Shown here one piece after another: positions 8,947 through 17,345 of a stretch of 64,000 bases of DNA (position 1 is the stretch's first letter; each line of letters starts with the position of its first letter). The position numbers were made by a program, and so were the translations under genes. The notes below the pieces were generated by a model, which was given only the letters and a program-made list of their open reading frames with translations, was not told the DNA's origin and did not search any database. This stretch comes from Chryseobacterium sp. (GTDB taxonomy: Bacteria; Bacteroidota; Bacteroidia; Flavobacteriales; Weeksellaceae), in contig NZ_CP044507.1 in NCBI RefSeq assembly GCF_008831505.1, positions 1,240,001 through 1,304,000 of the forward strand. The letters run 5' to 3'.

Positions 8947-9762
8947 ATGAGAAAAATTTACACTTTTATGGCAATAGGCACGATGGCACTTGCTCCAGCC
9001 CAATTGCAGGATTCAAAAGCGGCGGATGAATGCTTCAAAAAAGCCGATTATAAATGTGCAGAAACAGCCTATGCTTCACTTGCCGATAAGGAGCGGATTG
9101 GCAAGCTGAAAGCTCAGTTCTACAATGGTTTGGGAACCTCACAGCGCCGTCTAGGCAAGACTCAGCAGGCTTTTACTTCCTATCAGAATGCACTGAAGGC
9201 CGATCCTAACAGTCTGGATACCTATGTTAATTTAAGTTCAATGCATGCCCAGTGGGGTAATAAACAAAATGCGCTGGATTTTGCCGCCAAAGGTCTGCTT
9301 CTGGACCCTGAAAATGCTGATCTTTTCCTTACCCGCGCCAAAATTTATGAAGAACTTAAAAAAAATGATCTGGCTGAAAAAGATTATAAGCATCTCATTT
9401 CCATTGCCCCGGATAATCTCATAGCACGTACCAATTACGCTACTTTTAAAATGAACAGCGGTAAACTGGATGATGCGCTTAAGGACTACAATACACTGAT
9501 CGCTGAAAAACCTGAAAGTCTGCTTTACAACAACCGTGCATCGGTTTACCTGGCGCAGAAGAAGTATAAGGAAGCTACTGCAGATGTGGAAAAAGCAATT
9601 AAACTGGATCCGAAATTCTCACTCTCATACGTTACAAAAGCCCGGATTCAATTTGAGACCAACCGTGCTGCAGATGCCTGTCTGAACCTTGAAAAAGCAC
9701 TGAAAACCGGTTTTGAGAAGTATCTGATCAACGATCTGCTGAAAAAGTGTGCAACAAAATAA
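8947..9762 (+). CDS. Exported TPR-repeat protein
   Basis: 271 residues. The first 19 residues look like a signal peptide (MRKIYTFMAIGTMALAPAQ). From about 30 to the end it is a chain of TPR units with the usual spacing (SYQNALKADPNSLDTYVNLS, DYKHLISIAPDNLIARTNYA, DVEKAIKLDPKFSLSYVTKA). No enzymatic domain is visible. It follows the PAP2 gene by 11 bases and closes the tatA-PAP2-TPR group. The role is unknown, most likely protein interaction in the periplasm. Confidence 0.82.
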   Translation: MRKIYTFMAIGTMALAPAQLQDSKAADECFKKADYKCAETAYASLADKERIGKLKAQFYNGLGTSQRRLGKTQQAFTSYQNALKADPNSLDTYVNLSSMHAQWGNKQNALDFAAKGLLLDPENADLFLTRAKIYEELKKNDLAEKDYKHLISIAPDNLIARTNYATFKMNSGKLDDALKDYNTLIAEKPESLLYNNRASVYLAQKKYKEATADVEKAIKLDPKFSLSYVTKARIQFETNRAADACLNLEKALKTGFEKYLINDLLKKCATK

Positions 9763-9773
9763 CGGCCTGGATT

Positions 9774-10247
9774 TCAGTCGTTGTGATAGGGTTTACCCTG
9801 TAGGATCTGATCGGCACGGTAAAGCTGCTCCACGAAGAATAGCCGGATCATCTGATGTGTGAACGTCATCCTGGAAAGTGAAAGTTTTTCATTGGCTTGA
9901 TGGTGAAGTTCAGGTGCAAAGCCATAGGCACCGCCAATCAGGAAATTGATTTTTTTCACGGATGAATTCATCCACACATCCATCTTAGCTGCAAATTCAC
10001 GGCTGCTGTACTGTTTCCCGTTTTCATCAAGCAGCACAGTGATGTCCGAAGGTTCAATTTGGTTTGAAAAAAGTTTGGCTTCTTCTTTTTTCAGCAGATC
10101 CGGTGACAGATTTCCGGCGTTTCTTACATCCGGAATTTCAATGAGTTCAAAGTTCCAGTGGCGGGGAAGGCGTATACGGTAATATTCCAGAAGACCCCTA
10201 ATTTCGGCACTTGCAGTCTTGCCGATACACAGTAAATTGATTCGCAT
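9774..10247 (-). CDS. rlmH: 23S rRNA (pseudouridine1915-N3)-methyltransferase RlmH
   Basis: 157 residues, the normal length for this SPOUT methyltransferase. The start MRINLLCIGKT, the SAM knot motif FLIGGAYGFAP (about 98-110) and the C-terminal block LSRMTFTHQMIRLFFVEQLYRA ending in PYHND are diagnostic. RlmH methylates pseudouridine 1915 in helix 69 of 23S rRNA after 70S assembly. It is convergent with the TPR gene (11-base gap) and divergent from the BrkB-type gene. Confidence 0.95.
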   Translation of the reverse strand: MRINLLCIGKTASAEIRGLLEYYRIRLPRHWNFELIEIPDVRNAGNLSPDLLKKEEAKLFSNQIEPSDITVLLDENGKQYSSREFAAKMDVWMNSSVKKINFLIGGAYGFAPELHHQANEKLSLSRMTFTHQMIRLFFVEQLYRADQILQGKPYHND

Positions 10248-10277
10248 TGCTTATATTTGTTCTGCAAATATAGTTGA

Positions 10278-11300
10278 ATGACGTTTAGAACCCCACGCTT
10301 CATAAGAAAAATTCATCAGTTCCTGGACGGCATCCATATACCTTTTCTGGGGGTATCGCTGTGGAAAATGTTTGAAATTTATATTCAGGGGGTTTTCAAA
10401 AATAAGATAGGCCGGACGGCAGGCGCCATCTCCTGGAACTTTGTTTTCTCACTTTTTCCCTTTATCCTCTTCCTGCTTTCCATAATGCCTTACTTGCCGT
10501 ATTATGACAGGCTGCAGTTTTATATTTTTGACGTGCTCATGCACCAGATATTCCCTGGCAGAATAGAGGAGGATGTAATAAGCTATATTAAAAATACAAT
10601 CATTCCCAATACAACCTCAATTAGTAAAATTACCATTGTACTGGCTTTGTTTTTTGCCACCAACGGCACTTTTGCATTAATTGACGGTTTTAATGAATAT
10701 ACGGATGTAAAGCATCACGATGTTAAAGAGTTCATCACCGCATTTTTCATTACCATAGCCTTCATCAGCGTTATTTTCCTGGCACTCTTTGGAGTGTACT
10801 ACGCTGAACTTGTGTTGAAATGGTTTAAACCGTCCTACGATATTTCCTGGTTTGTGGAAAACCTTTCCAGGATCATCGGTTTTATCTCCTTTCCGCTTTT
10901 CTATTTCTTCCTGCTGGCCCTTTTTTATTGGGTAGGGACCGTTAAGATTACAAGATTTAAGCAGGCTGTACCCGGTGCTTTGCTTACAACGGTGCTTTTT
11001 GTGCTCACCACCTATCTCTTTGCGATTTATGCCCGGAATTTCGCCACCTATAATGTCCTCTATGGATCAATCGGAACCATGATCCTGTTAATGGTTTGGG
11101 TGAATGTAAATGTATATCTGCTGCTTTTTGGAAACGAGCTCAATTTGGCCATTCGCCGTGTGAGGCTGGACAAACTGATCGCTGATGAGCTGCAGAAGGA
11201 AATCCCAAAACAGGTACTTAATTCCGACTCAAAGCAGGTGATTGAAGAACATCAGATTATCCTTCCCAACAATTCTGCCGAAAACTCCTCCAAACCTTAA
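10278..11300 (+). CDS. YihY/BrkB family inner-membrane protein
   Basis: 340 residues with about six membrane helices between 35 and 300. Family marks are the region AGAISWNFVFSLFPFILFLLS and the C-terminal GSIGTMILLMVWVNVNVYLLLFGNELN. The family was formerly called ribonuclease BN, which is not its function; it is now treated as a putative transporter or envelope protein. The last 4 bases overlap the 3' end of nhaA on the other strand. Confidence 0.88.
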   Translation: MTFRTPRFIRKIHQFLDGIHIPFLGVSLWKMFEIYIQGVFKNKIGRTAGAISWNFVFSLFPFILFLLSIMPYLPYYDRLQFYIFDVLMHQIFPGRIEEDVISYIKNTIIPNTTSISKITIVLALFFATNGTFALIDGFNEYTDVKHHDVKEFITAFFITIAFISVIFLALFGVYYAELVLKWFKPSYDISWFVENLSRIIGFISFPLFYFFLLALFYWVGTVKITRFKQAVPGALLTTVLFVLTTYLFAIYARNFATYNVLYGSIGTMILLMVWVNVNVYLLLFGNELNLAIRRVRLDKLIADELQKEIPKQVLNSDSKQVIEEHQIILPNNSAENSSKP

Positions 11301-12448
11301 TTTGAAAGTTGCTTCTGCCCGGACTTTATCAGAATAAGATAGCCTGTAAGTCCTGATAAAAATGATGCAATCAGTATCGCAAATTTTGCTTCATCCTGAA
11401 TATCCACCTGTCCTTTATATGACAGAAGTGCGATAAAAATGGACATCGTAAATCCAATTCCGGCCAGGAATCCTGTGCCAACCATTTGTGTCCAGTTGCT
11501 ATCGGCAGGGAGCGAACTCAGCTTCGTGCGGATGGCAATACCTGAAAAAAGTGTTATTCCGATTACCTTTCCCGCTACAAGTCCTAAAATTATTCCGTAT
11601 CCCAGTGTTGAGAAAAGACCGTCAACCATTCCGCTTTTGAACAGTATATTGGTATTGGCCAGAGCAAATATGGGCATTATGAAAAAGTTTACCGGTGTGT
11701 GCAGGCTGTGCTCCAGCTTTTCCAGTGGCGATATTTCAGTATCCGAAGCATTGGTAGGAATAGTGAAGGCAAGGATAACACCCGCAATTGTAGCATGAAT
11801 GCCTGAGTGATGCATAAAATACCATAAAAATAAGCCCGGTAGGATATAGTAAATATGGCGTGTAACCTTCAACCTGTTCAGCGCAATCAAAAGGATTATG
11901 ACGAGTGCCGAGTAAAGTAAGTACATCCAGTGAATCTGTTCCGTATAAAAAATAGCTATTACCAGGATTGCACCCAAATCATCTACAATGGCAAGTGCTG
12001 CCAGGAAAATCTTGATGGAAGCCGGCACCCTGCTGCCAAGCATTGCCACAATCGCCAGCGAGAACGCAATATCTGTGGCCATGGGTATACCCCACCCGTT
12101 GGCATACTCAGTACCGGCGTTAAAGAAAGCAAATATGCCTGCAGGTACTACCATTCCGCCAACGGCAGCGAAAATGGGCAGCGACGCATTTTTAAAACTC
12201 GAAAGCTCTCCTTCTATGATCTCTCTTTTTATTTCCAAACCCACAAGGAGAAAAAATATGGCCATTAAACCATCATTTATCCATACCGCTGTACTGTAAG
12301 GCCCTAACCGCTGTTGAAGCAGGTTGGCAAAAGCTTCACCGGCAGAGGAATTCGCCAGGAGAAGTGAGATTACAACACAACAAAGAAGTAAGATACCAGA
12401 TGACTGGCTGCTTTGAAAAAAATTCTGAAAATAGGTGGTTAAATTCAT
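11297..12448 (-). CDS. nhaA: Na+/H+ antiporter NhaA
   Basis: 383 residues with about 12 hydrophobic segments. The ion-binding aspartate pair is present in AIVDDLGAILVIAIFYT, together with PVNFFIMPIFALANTN and GFTMSIFIALLSY typical of NhaA. The protein exchanges sodium for protons across the inner membrane and helps with salt and alkaline pH. It starts 12 bases after the rsh stop codon on the same strand, so it is probably transcribed with rsh, an uncommon pairing that may tie ion homeostasis to the stringent response. Confidence 0.95.
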   Translation of the reverse strand: MNLTTYFQNFFQSSQSSGILLLCCVVISLLLANSSAGEAFANLLQQRLGPYSTAVWINDGLMAIFFLLVGLEIKREIIEGELSSFKNASLPIFAAVGGMVVPAGIFAFFNAGTEYANGWGIPMATDIAFSLAIVAMLGSRVPASIKIFLAALAIVDDLGAILVIAIFYTEQIHWMYLLYSALVIILLIALNRLKVTRHIYYILPGLFLWYFMHHSGIHATIAGVILAFTIPTNASDTEISPLEKLEHSLHTPVNFFIMPIFALANTNILFKSGMVDGLFSTLGYGIILGLVAGKVIGITLFSGIAIRTKLSSLPADSNWTQMVGTGFLAGIGFTMSIFIALLSYKGQVDIQDEAKFAILIASFLSGLTGYLILIKSGQKQLSN

Positions 12449-12460
12449 ACTGATTTATAG

Positions 12461-14665
12461 TTATATCCGCTTCACCTTAGAGATTCCGCTGATGTTCTTA
12501 AGCTGTTTAAATGTTTCTTCCAGCTGGTTTCTGTTCTTAACTTCAAGATTGATGCTCCCCGTGAAGATCCCGTCGTTTGAGGCAATAGTCATGCTTTTCA
12601 TATCTATACTCATGGCGTTGCTGATGACCTGAGTAATGTCGTTAATCATTCCCATTCTGTCCAGACCTTCAATTTCAATCTTGATCCGGTTCATGAAGCT
12701 TTCCGCATTCACCCATTTTGCTTCCATTACGCGGTAGTCGTACTGAGCGCGAAGATTGATTGCATTAGGGCAGTTATCGCTGTGCACCTTAATTCCTTCT
12801 GAAATGGTGATGAACCCAAAGATTTTATCGCCGGGAATCACATTACAGCACTTGGCGAAAGTATAATTAAGCTTTTCCTCATCTTTGCCAAAAACAATCA
12901 TATCAAGATTGGTTTGCGCGGGTTCCTCGAAAGCGAGGTTTTTTGTTGGAGACTTGCGGAAACGGTTCAGAAGGTTATTGAAAACGCTCTTGCTTTCAAT
13001 GTATTTTCTGAGATCACCGGTATCCAGCGTACCGTCCTGGAAAAAGAGAAAAAGTTCCTGTGAGGTTTTCAGGTTAAAGAATTTCTGCATCCTGTTCACC
13101 TCATCATCGTTAAAGTTGATCTTGGCGTGCCTCAGTTTCCTTTGCAGGATTTCCTTGCCTTCAGCAACGAGATGATTTTTTGTGGAATTAAGATAACTCT
13201 TTATTTTGGATTTGGCTTTAGATGTAACCACGAAGTCCAGCCAGTCCGCTTTGGGCTTCTGGTTTTGGGAAGACAGGATGTCCACCTGGTCTCCATTCTG
13301 AAGTACATGTGAAATAGGAACCAGTTTGCCGTTCACTTTGGCGCCAAGACAGCGTGTACCTAGGTCTGAGTGTACGGAAAATGCAAAATCGAGAGCGGTT
13401 GAACCTACAGGAAGGATTTTGATTTCACCCTGTGGCGTAAATACAAATACCTCTTTGGAATACAGGTTCAGTTTAATATTGTCCAGCAGCTCTGTTGTTG
13501 TAAGGTGCTGTTGCGTTTCCAGAACCTCGCGGATGCTGGTTACCCACTTCTCAAAATTTTTCTCATCCGAATTTGGCCGGTAGCCTTCCTTATATTTGTA
13601 ATGAGCGGCCACTCCTTTTTCGGCAATATCATCCATACGTTCAGAACGGATCTGTACTTCAATCCACTTCTTATCTGGCCCCAGAACCGTGAGATGCAGA
13701 CTTTCATACCCGGTAGACCGTGGTTGGGTAATCCAGTCGCGCATCCGCTGCGGATTACTGTGATATAAATCCGTTACAATGGAGTATATTTTCCAGGCCA
13801 GGAATTTTTCGTTTTTTGCGTCGGATTTGTAGATGATGCGGATCGCATAGTTGTCGTACACTTCCTCAAAAAGCACACCCTGTTTTACCATTTTCCGGTA
13901 AATTGAAGAAATGGCTTTTGCTCTACCCTTGATGGTGAAACTGAGGTTTTCTTCCTTCAGCCTTTCAGAAACCTCCTTTGTAAACTCATCTACATACTTA
14001 TGCCGCTGCTCATTGGCAAGTTCCAGTTTTTCATCTATCTCTGCGTAAACCTCCGGGTTGTTGTATTTTAGTGAAAGATCTTCAAGCTCTGATTTAATAT
14101 TGTAAAGACCCAGTCGGTGAGCAAGGGGTGCGTAGATGTAAACTGTTTCCGAGGCGATTTTCTTCTGTTTGTCAGGGCGCATACTCTCCAGGGTACGCAT
14201 ATTATGAAGGCGGTCTGCAATTTTTATAAGAATTACCCGGAAATCTTCGGAGAGGGTAAGCAGGAGTTTGCGGTAATTTTCGGACTGGATGGAGATGTTC
14301 TGGTGATTCATGATCGAAATCTTCGTCAGCCCGTTCACGATCTTGGCTATCTTTTCGCCAAAGAGTTTTTCCAGATCCTCATGGGTGTATTCCGAATCTT
14401 CAATCACATCGTGGAGCAGCGCGCAGGCAATGGATGTGGCTCCAAGGCCTATTTCATTGGCAACAATCTTGGCCACTTCTATCGGATGATAAATATAAGG
14501 CTCGCCGGATTTGCGCCGCTGGTCTTTGTGTGCATCCAGAGCTATGTCAAAAGCTCTGCGAATCAGCTTATTCTGTTCCTCATCCAGTGTTCGGTACGTG
14601 TTGGATATAAGGTCCTTATATCTGGCCAGAATTTCCTGTTTTTCCTGTTCTAAATCATATACCAT
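12461..14665 (-). CDS. rsh: Bifunctional (p)ppGpp synthetase/hydrolase, RelA/SpoT family (Rsh)
   Basis: 734 residues. The HD hydrolase domain is intact (YIYHPIEVAK with His60, and HDVIED at 85-90). The synthetase domain has GYESLH and the catalytic EVQIRS segment followed by AEKGVAAHYKYKEG. A TGS domain (VFTPQGEIKILPVGSTALDFAF) and a C-terminal ACT domain (about 655-734) follow. Both activities should be functional, so the protein sets alarmone levels in starvation. The ATG at 14665 gives the usual MVYDLEQEKQEIL start. nhaA follows closely. Confidence 0.95.
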   Translation of the reverse strand: MVYDLEQEKQEILARYKDLISNTYRTLDEEQNKLIRRAFDIALDAHKDQRRKSGEPYIYHPIEVAKIVANEIGLGATSIACALLHDVIEDSEYTHEDLEKLFGEKIAKIVNGLTKISIMNHQNISIQSENYRKLLLTLSEDFRVILIKIADRLHNMRTLESMRPDKQKKIASETVYIYAPLAHRLGLYNIKSELEDLSLKYNNPEVYAEIDEKLELANEQRHKYVDEFTKEVSERLKEENLSFTIKGRAKAISSIYRKMVKQGVLFEEVYDNYAIRIIYKSDAKNEKFLAWKIYSIVTDLYHSNPQRMRDWITQPRSTGYESLHLTVLGPDKKWIEVQIRSERMDDIAEKGVAAHYKYKEGYRPNSDEKNFEKWVTSIREVLETQQHLTTTELLDNIKLNLYSKEVFVFTPQGEIKILPVGSTALDFAFSVHSDLGTRCLGAKVNGKLVPISHVLQNGDQVDILSSQNQKPKADWLDFVVTSKAKSKIKSYLNSTKNHLVAEGKEILQRKLRHAKINFNDDEVNRMQKFFNLKTSQELFLFFQDGTLDTGDLRKYIESKSVFNNLLNRFRKSPTKNLAFEEPAQTNLDMIVFGKDEEKLNYTFAKCCNVIPGDKIFGFITISEGIKVHSDNCPNAINLRAQYDYRVMEAKWVNAESFMNRIKIEIEGLDRMGMINDITQVISNAMSIDMKSMTIASNDGIFTGSINLEVKNRNQLEETFKQLKNISGISKVKRI

Positions 14666-14734
14666 CGTTGCCCTGCTTTAGCAGACGAAAGTACAAAATT
14701 CTTACCTAACCACGGACATTACAGTAATAGATGC

Positions 14735-14761
14735 AAAAAAAAACCTGCGTGTTGGCGCAGG
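14735..14761 (-). terminator. Terminator of the 14775-15140 gene
   Basis: On the minus strand CCTGCG-CCAACA-CGCAGG is followed by nine T. It lies just past the stop codon of the small hypothetical gene and upstream of rsh. Confidence 0.85.
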
Positions 14762-14774
14762 CTTGACTTGATTA

Positions 14775-15140
14775 TCATTCGTTGGGGAAAGACTGGATTT
14801 CTGCATTCATCCCTTCATGAAAATGTTTATGAGTGGCAATTGCCTTAGGTGTGAAAATCTGCTGGCGCGAATGTATTGAAATAATGCGCCTCAGTTCTTC
14901 GGCATTATCAATTTTTGTGCTTAGCTGATCTATGTGTGTTACACCGTAAAATTTGAAAATATTGTTCGCCATCTGGAGCTCGTATTCATCATTAAGTTTT
15001 ACGCAGAGCATAAGAGGGTGGTCTTCGGAATCCTGAACAACGAGCGCACTGGGTTTGAAACCGGCTATTTCGAAACTGTTCCGGGCTTTCTGCAGCACTT
15101 CCGGCTTTTGGAAAAATCCAATATAGTTCATAGAAGTCAT
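14775..15140 (-). CDS. Conserved small cytoplasmic protein, function unknown
   Basis: 121 residues, no signal peptide or membrane segment. The sequence has a compact alpha/beta look (MNYIGFFQKPEVLQKARNSF, LMLCVKLNDEYELQMANNIF) and a His-rich stretch near the C-terminus (ATHKHFHEG). I do not recognise the family. Two in-frame ATGs (15140 and 15131) are possible starts. It is followed by a strong terminator of its own, which supports it being a real, separately transcribed gene. Confidence 0.65.
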   Translation of the reverse strand: MTSMNYIGFFQKPEVLQKARNSFEIAGFKPSALVVQDSEDHPLMLCVKLNDEYELQMANNIFKFYGVTHIDQLSTKIDNAEELRRIISIHSRQQIFTPKAIATHKHFHEGMNAEIQSFPNE

Positions 15141-15435
15141 ATCATAGCATTTATTTGGTTCCTACAAAGTTTACATAATCTTTAACAGATAGACAAGATA
15201 ATTAACATATATTTGAGGATGCGCTATAATATATCTGCAACCACAGCTACCACATAGTCCTATTTTTCTTCAAAGAAGTAATTGGCGAATGGGTGAAGCC
15301 TTCGCTGGTATATAATTTGATGCAGTGGTTTGCTCAAAAGTATTAAACCCATTCTATTAAATTAATACTTGGGGTAATTTGCATAATTGATATATTATCA
15401 CTATCTTACCCTCATAAATCAAAAACAAATATTAT

Positions 15436-15696
15436 ATGTCACAAACCACTTTAAGAAAATTCCTGATGGAAAACATTTCAACTACCGAGAATGTAAATCT
15501 TCTTTGCTATGATGAGCTGAAAAAGAAGTTCAGGGTAAGTGAACAGGTAATTAAGGATGAGATCAGAATTATACAGGAAGCTGAGATTGCCCGGTGCAGG
15601 CGTATGTTTAAGACTGAGTTTTACCTGTACAAATGTGCCCGCATGGGCAACACTTTCAATGATTCCGGCAATTCACGTAGAATTACCAATTCTTAA
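15436..15696 (+). CDS. Small hypothetical protein
   Basis: 86 residues, charged, with a helix-turn-helix-like beginning (YDELKKKFRVSEQVIKDEIRII) but no firm DNA-binding match. There is no signal peptide. The gene follows a 295-base AT-rich spacer with a TATATTTG box at 15208-15215, over 200 bases upstream. Coding status rests on start codon, composition and lack of competing frames, so confidence is moderate. Confidence 0.5.
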   Translation: MSQTTLRKFLMENISTTENVNLLCYDELKKKFRVSEQVIKDEIRIIQEAEIARCRRMFKTEFYLYKCARMGNTFNDSGNSRRITNS

Positions 15697-15827
15697 TGTT
15701 TCCTATGCTTTTCGTACATGGCGGAAAGCCCTTCTCCAGGCAAAATCATTTTTATAAGGCTGTGCGGCAATATTTTGCTCACAGCTTTTTTTTGTGAATT
15801 CTCATTATTCCCGGCCTTAGGTAATCC

Positions 15828-15858
15828 TTGTAAGCGCATTCCAAATTCCATATCTTTA
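15828..15858 (+). promoter_or_regulatory. menB promoter
   Basis: TTG at 15828-15830, a 20-base spacer, then TATCTTTA at 15851-15858, a one-base variant of TAnnTTTG. The menB ATG is 16 bases downstream. Confidence 0.55.
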
Positions 15859-15873
15859 CCGCAAAATATACCG

Positions 15874-16713
15874 ATGAATACAGACTGGACCACCGTTAAG
15901 GAATACGAAGACATTACTTATAAAAAAAGAGGGGGCGTGGCAAGGATAGCTATTAACAGAGCTGAAGTGAGAAACGCATTCCGCCCTAAAACAACTTCTG
16001 AATTATATGATGCCTTTTATCATGTTTCTGAAGATGCGTCAGTAGGTGTTGTCCTGCTCACCGGTGAGGGACCGAGTGCAAAAGATGGTGGTCATGCATT
16101 CTGCAGTGGCGGTGACCAGAGAGCACGTGGCGAAAAAGGTTATGTGGGCGATGACGGACGTCACCGTCTTAATATCCTGGAGGTGCAGCGGCTGATCCGC
16201 TTTATGCCTAAAGTTGTCATCGCTGTTGTAAACGGCTGGGCAGTGGGCGGCGGTCATTCGCTTCATGTGGTTTGTGACCTCACCCTGGCCAGTAAAGAAC
16301 ACGCCATCTTTAAACAAACCGACGCCGACGTAACCAGTTTCGACGGTGGATACGGCTCGGCTTACCTGGCTAAAATGGTGGGTCAGAAAAAGGCACGCGA
16401 AATATTCTTCCTGGGCAGAAATTATTCTGCACGTGAAGCTGAGGCGATGGGAATGGTAAATGCGGTGATTCCGCATGCTGAACTGGAAGATACTGCTTAT
16501 GAGTGGGCTCAGGAAATTCTTGGAAAATCACCCATGTCTATCCGAATGCTGAAGTTTGCAATGAACCTGACTGATGACGGCATGGTGGGTCAGCAGGTAT
16601 TTGCCGGAGAAGCTACAAGACTAGCCTATATGACTGAAGAAGCAAAGGAAGGCAGAAACGCGTTCCTTGAAAAAAGAAAACCTGATTTTGGAGAAAACCA
16701 GTGGATTTCATAA
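15874..16713 (+). CDS. menB: 1,4-dihydroxy-2-naphthoyl-CoA synthase MenB
   Basis: 279 residues from the ATG at 15874; an upstream in-frame extension to 15718 covers the promoter and has no family match. Crotonase-fold motifs include CSGGDQRARG (oxyanion region), VNGWAVGGGHSLHVVCDL and SFDGGYGSAYLA. Residue 150 is Asp (QTDADV), where the Escherichia coli enzyme has the Gly that binds bicarbonate; this is the bicarbonate-independent type seen in Mycobacterium. MenB closes the naphthoquinone ring in menaquinone synthesis. menA lies 2.2 kb downstream on the same strand. Confidence 0.95.
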   Translation: MNTDWTTVKEYEDITYKKRGGVARIAINRAEVRNAFRPKTTSELYDAFYHVSEDASVGVVLLTGEGPSAKDGGHAFCSGGDQRARGEKGYVGDDGRHRLNILEVQRLIRFMPKVVIAVVNGWAVGGGHSLHVVCDLTLASKEHAIFKQTDADVTSFDGGYGSAYLAKMVGQKKAREIFFLGRNYSAREAEAMGMVNAVIPHAELEDTAYEWAQEILGKSPMSIRMLKFAMNLTDDGMVGQQVFAGEATRLAYMTEEAKEGRNAFLEKRKPDFGENQWIS

Positions 16714-16730
16714 TGCTCAAATCCCTGTGA

Positions 16731-17345
16731 ATGTCCCATTTTTTTAATGATAAAGTGTTGGATCACGACCTGCCAAGGTTTGAGGAGGTGGTGCTGACAC
16801 CGGTTTCCAAAAAGTACCTGCAGGTGATCATTTTGAACACCCTTATTTTTTCCGTGATCTTATTGGGCGCTGCCGGAGTGGGTAACTTTTTTCTGAAAAA
16901 TTCTTTTCCGGATTTGGCCTGGATTGTTCCTGTGGTAATTACAGCCTTGGTTGTAATCAACTTCATTTATCAGGTTCTGGCATTCCGACAGCGAAAATAT
17001 GCTTTCCGCGAACGCGACGTAATCTATCAGTTTGGTCTTATCAGCAAAACGATCGTTATTATCCCGTTCAACAGAATACAGCATACGGCGTTGGAAGAAG
17101 GTTGGCTTTCCCGCTCATTGGGTTTGAAGTCCGTCACAGTATTCACGGCTGGTGCCGGCGGATCTGACCTTTCAATTAACGGACTTCCCGGGGATATCGC
17201 TGAAAACTTTAACCAGCTGATTTTAGCAAAAATTGACAGTGAAAATTCTACTGTTGATTCACTGGCAACGCCGGAATCAGCTACCGATGTAGTGGGAGAA
17301 AAGGGAAGCGGTGCAATTATCGAAAGTAGTAAGGAAGATGGATAA
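16731..17345 (+). CDS. Bacterial PH-domain (bPH2, YdbS-like) membrane protein
   Basis: 204 residues with two N-terminal membrane helices (about 30-75) followed by a bPH2 domain (FRERDVIYQFGLISKTIVIIPFNRIQHT, GLKSVTVFTAGAGG). This is the YdbS layout. The gene ends overlapping the start of the next, larger PH protein by 8 bases, and homologous pairs usually work as a complex. In Firmicutes such proteins affect resistance to envelope stress and certain peptides; the role here is not known. Confidence 0.8.
   Translation: MSHFFNDKVLDHDLPRFEEVVLTPVSKKYLQVIILNTLIFSVILLGAAGVGNFFLKNSFPDLAWIVPVVITALVVINFIYQVLAFRQRKYAFRERDVIYQFGLISKTIVIIPFNRIQHTALEEGWLSRSLGLKSVTVFTAGAGGSDLSINGLPGDIAENFNQLILAKIDSENSTVDSLATPESATDVVGEKGSGAIIESSKEDG

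Noticed and set aside
14117-14653. 178-residue open frame opposite rsh
   Set aside because: Antisense to the conserved HD domain; no independent support.
15141-15435. RNA gene or riboswitch in the spacer
   Set aside because: No stable conserved stem, tRNA-like arms or T-run found; only AT-rich sequence and one -7-like box.
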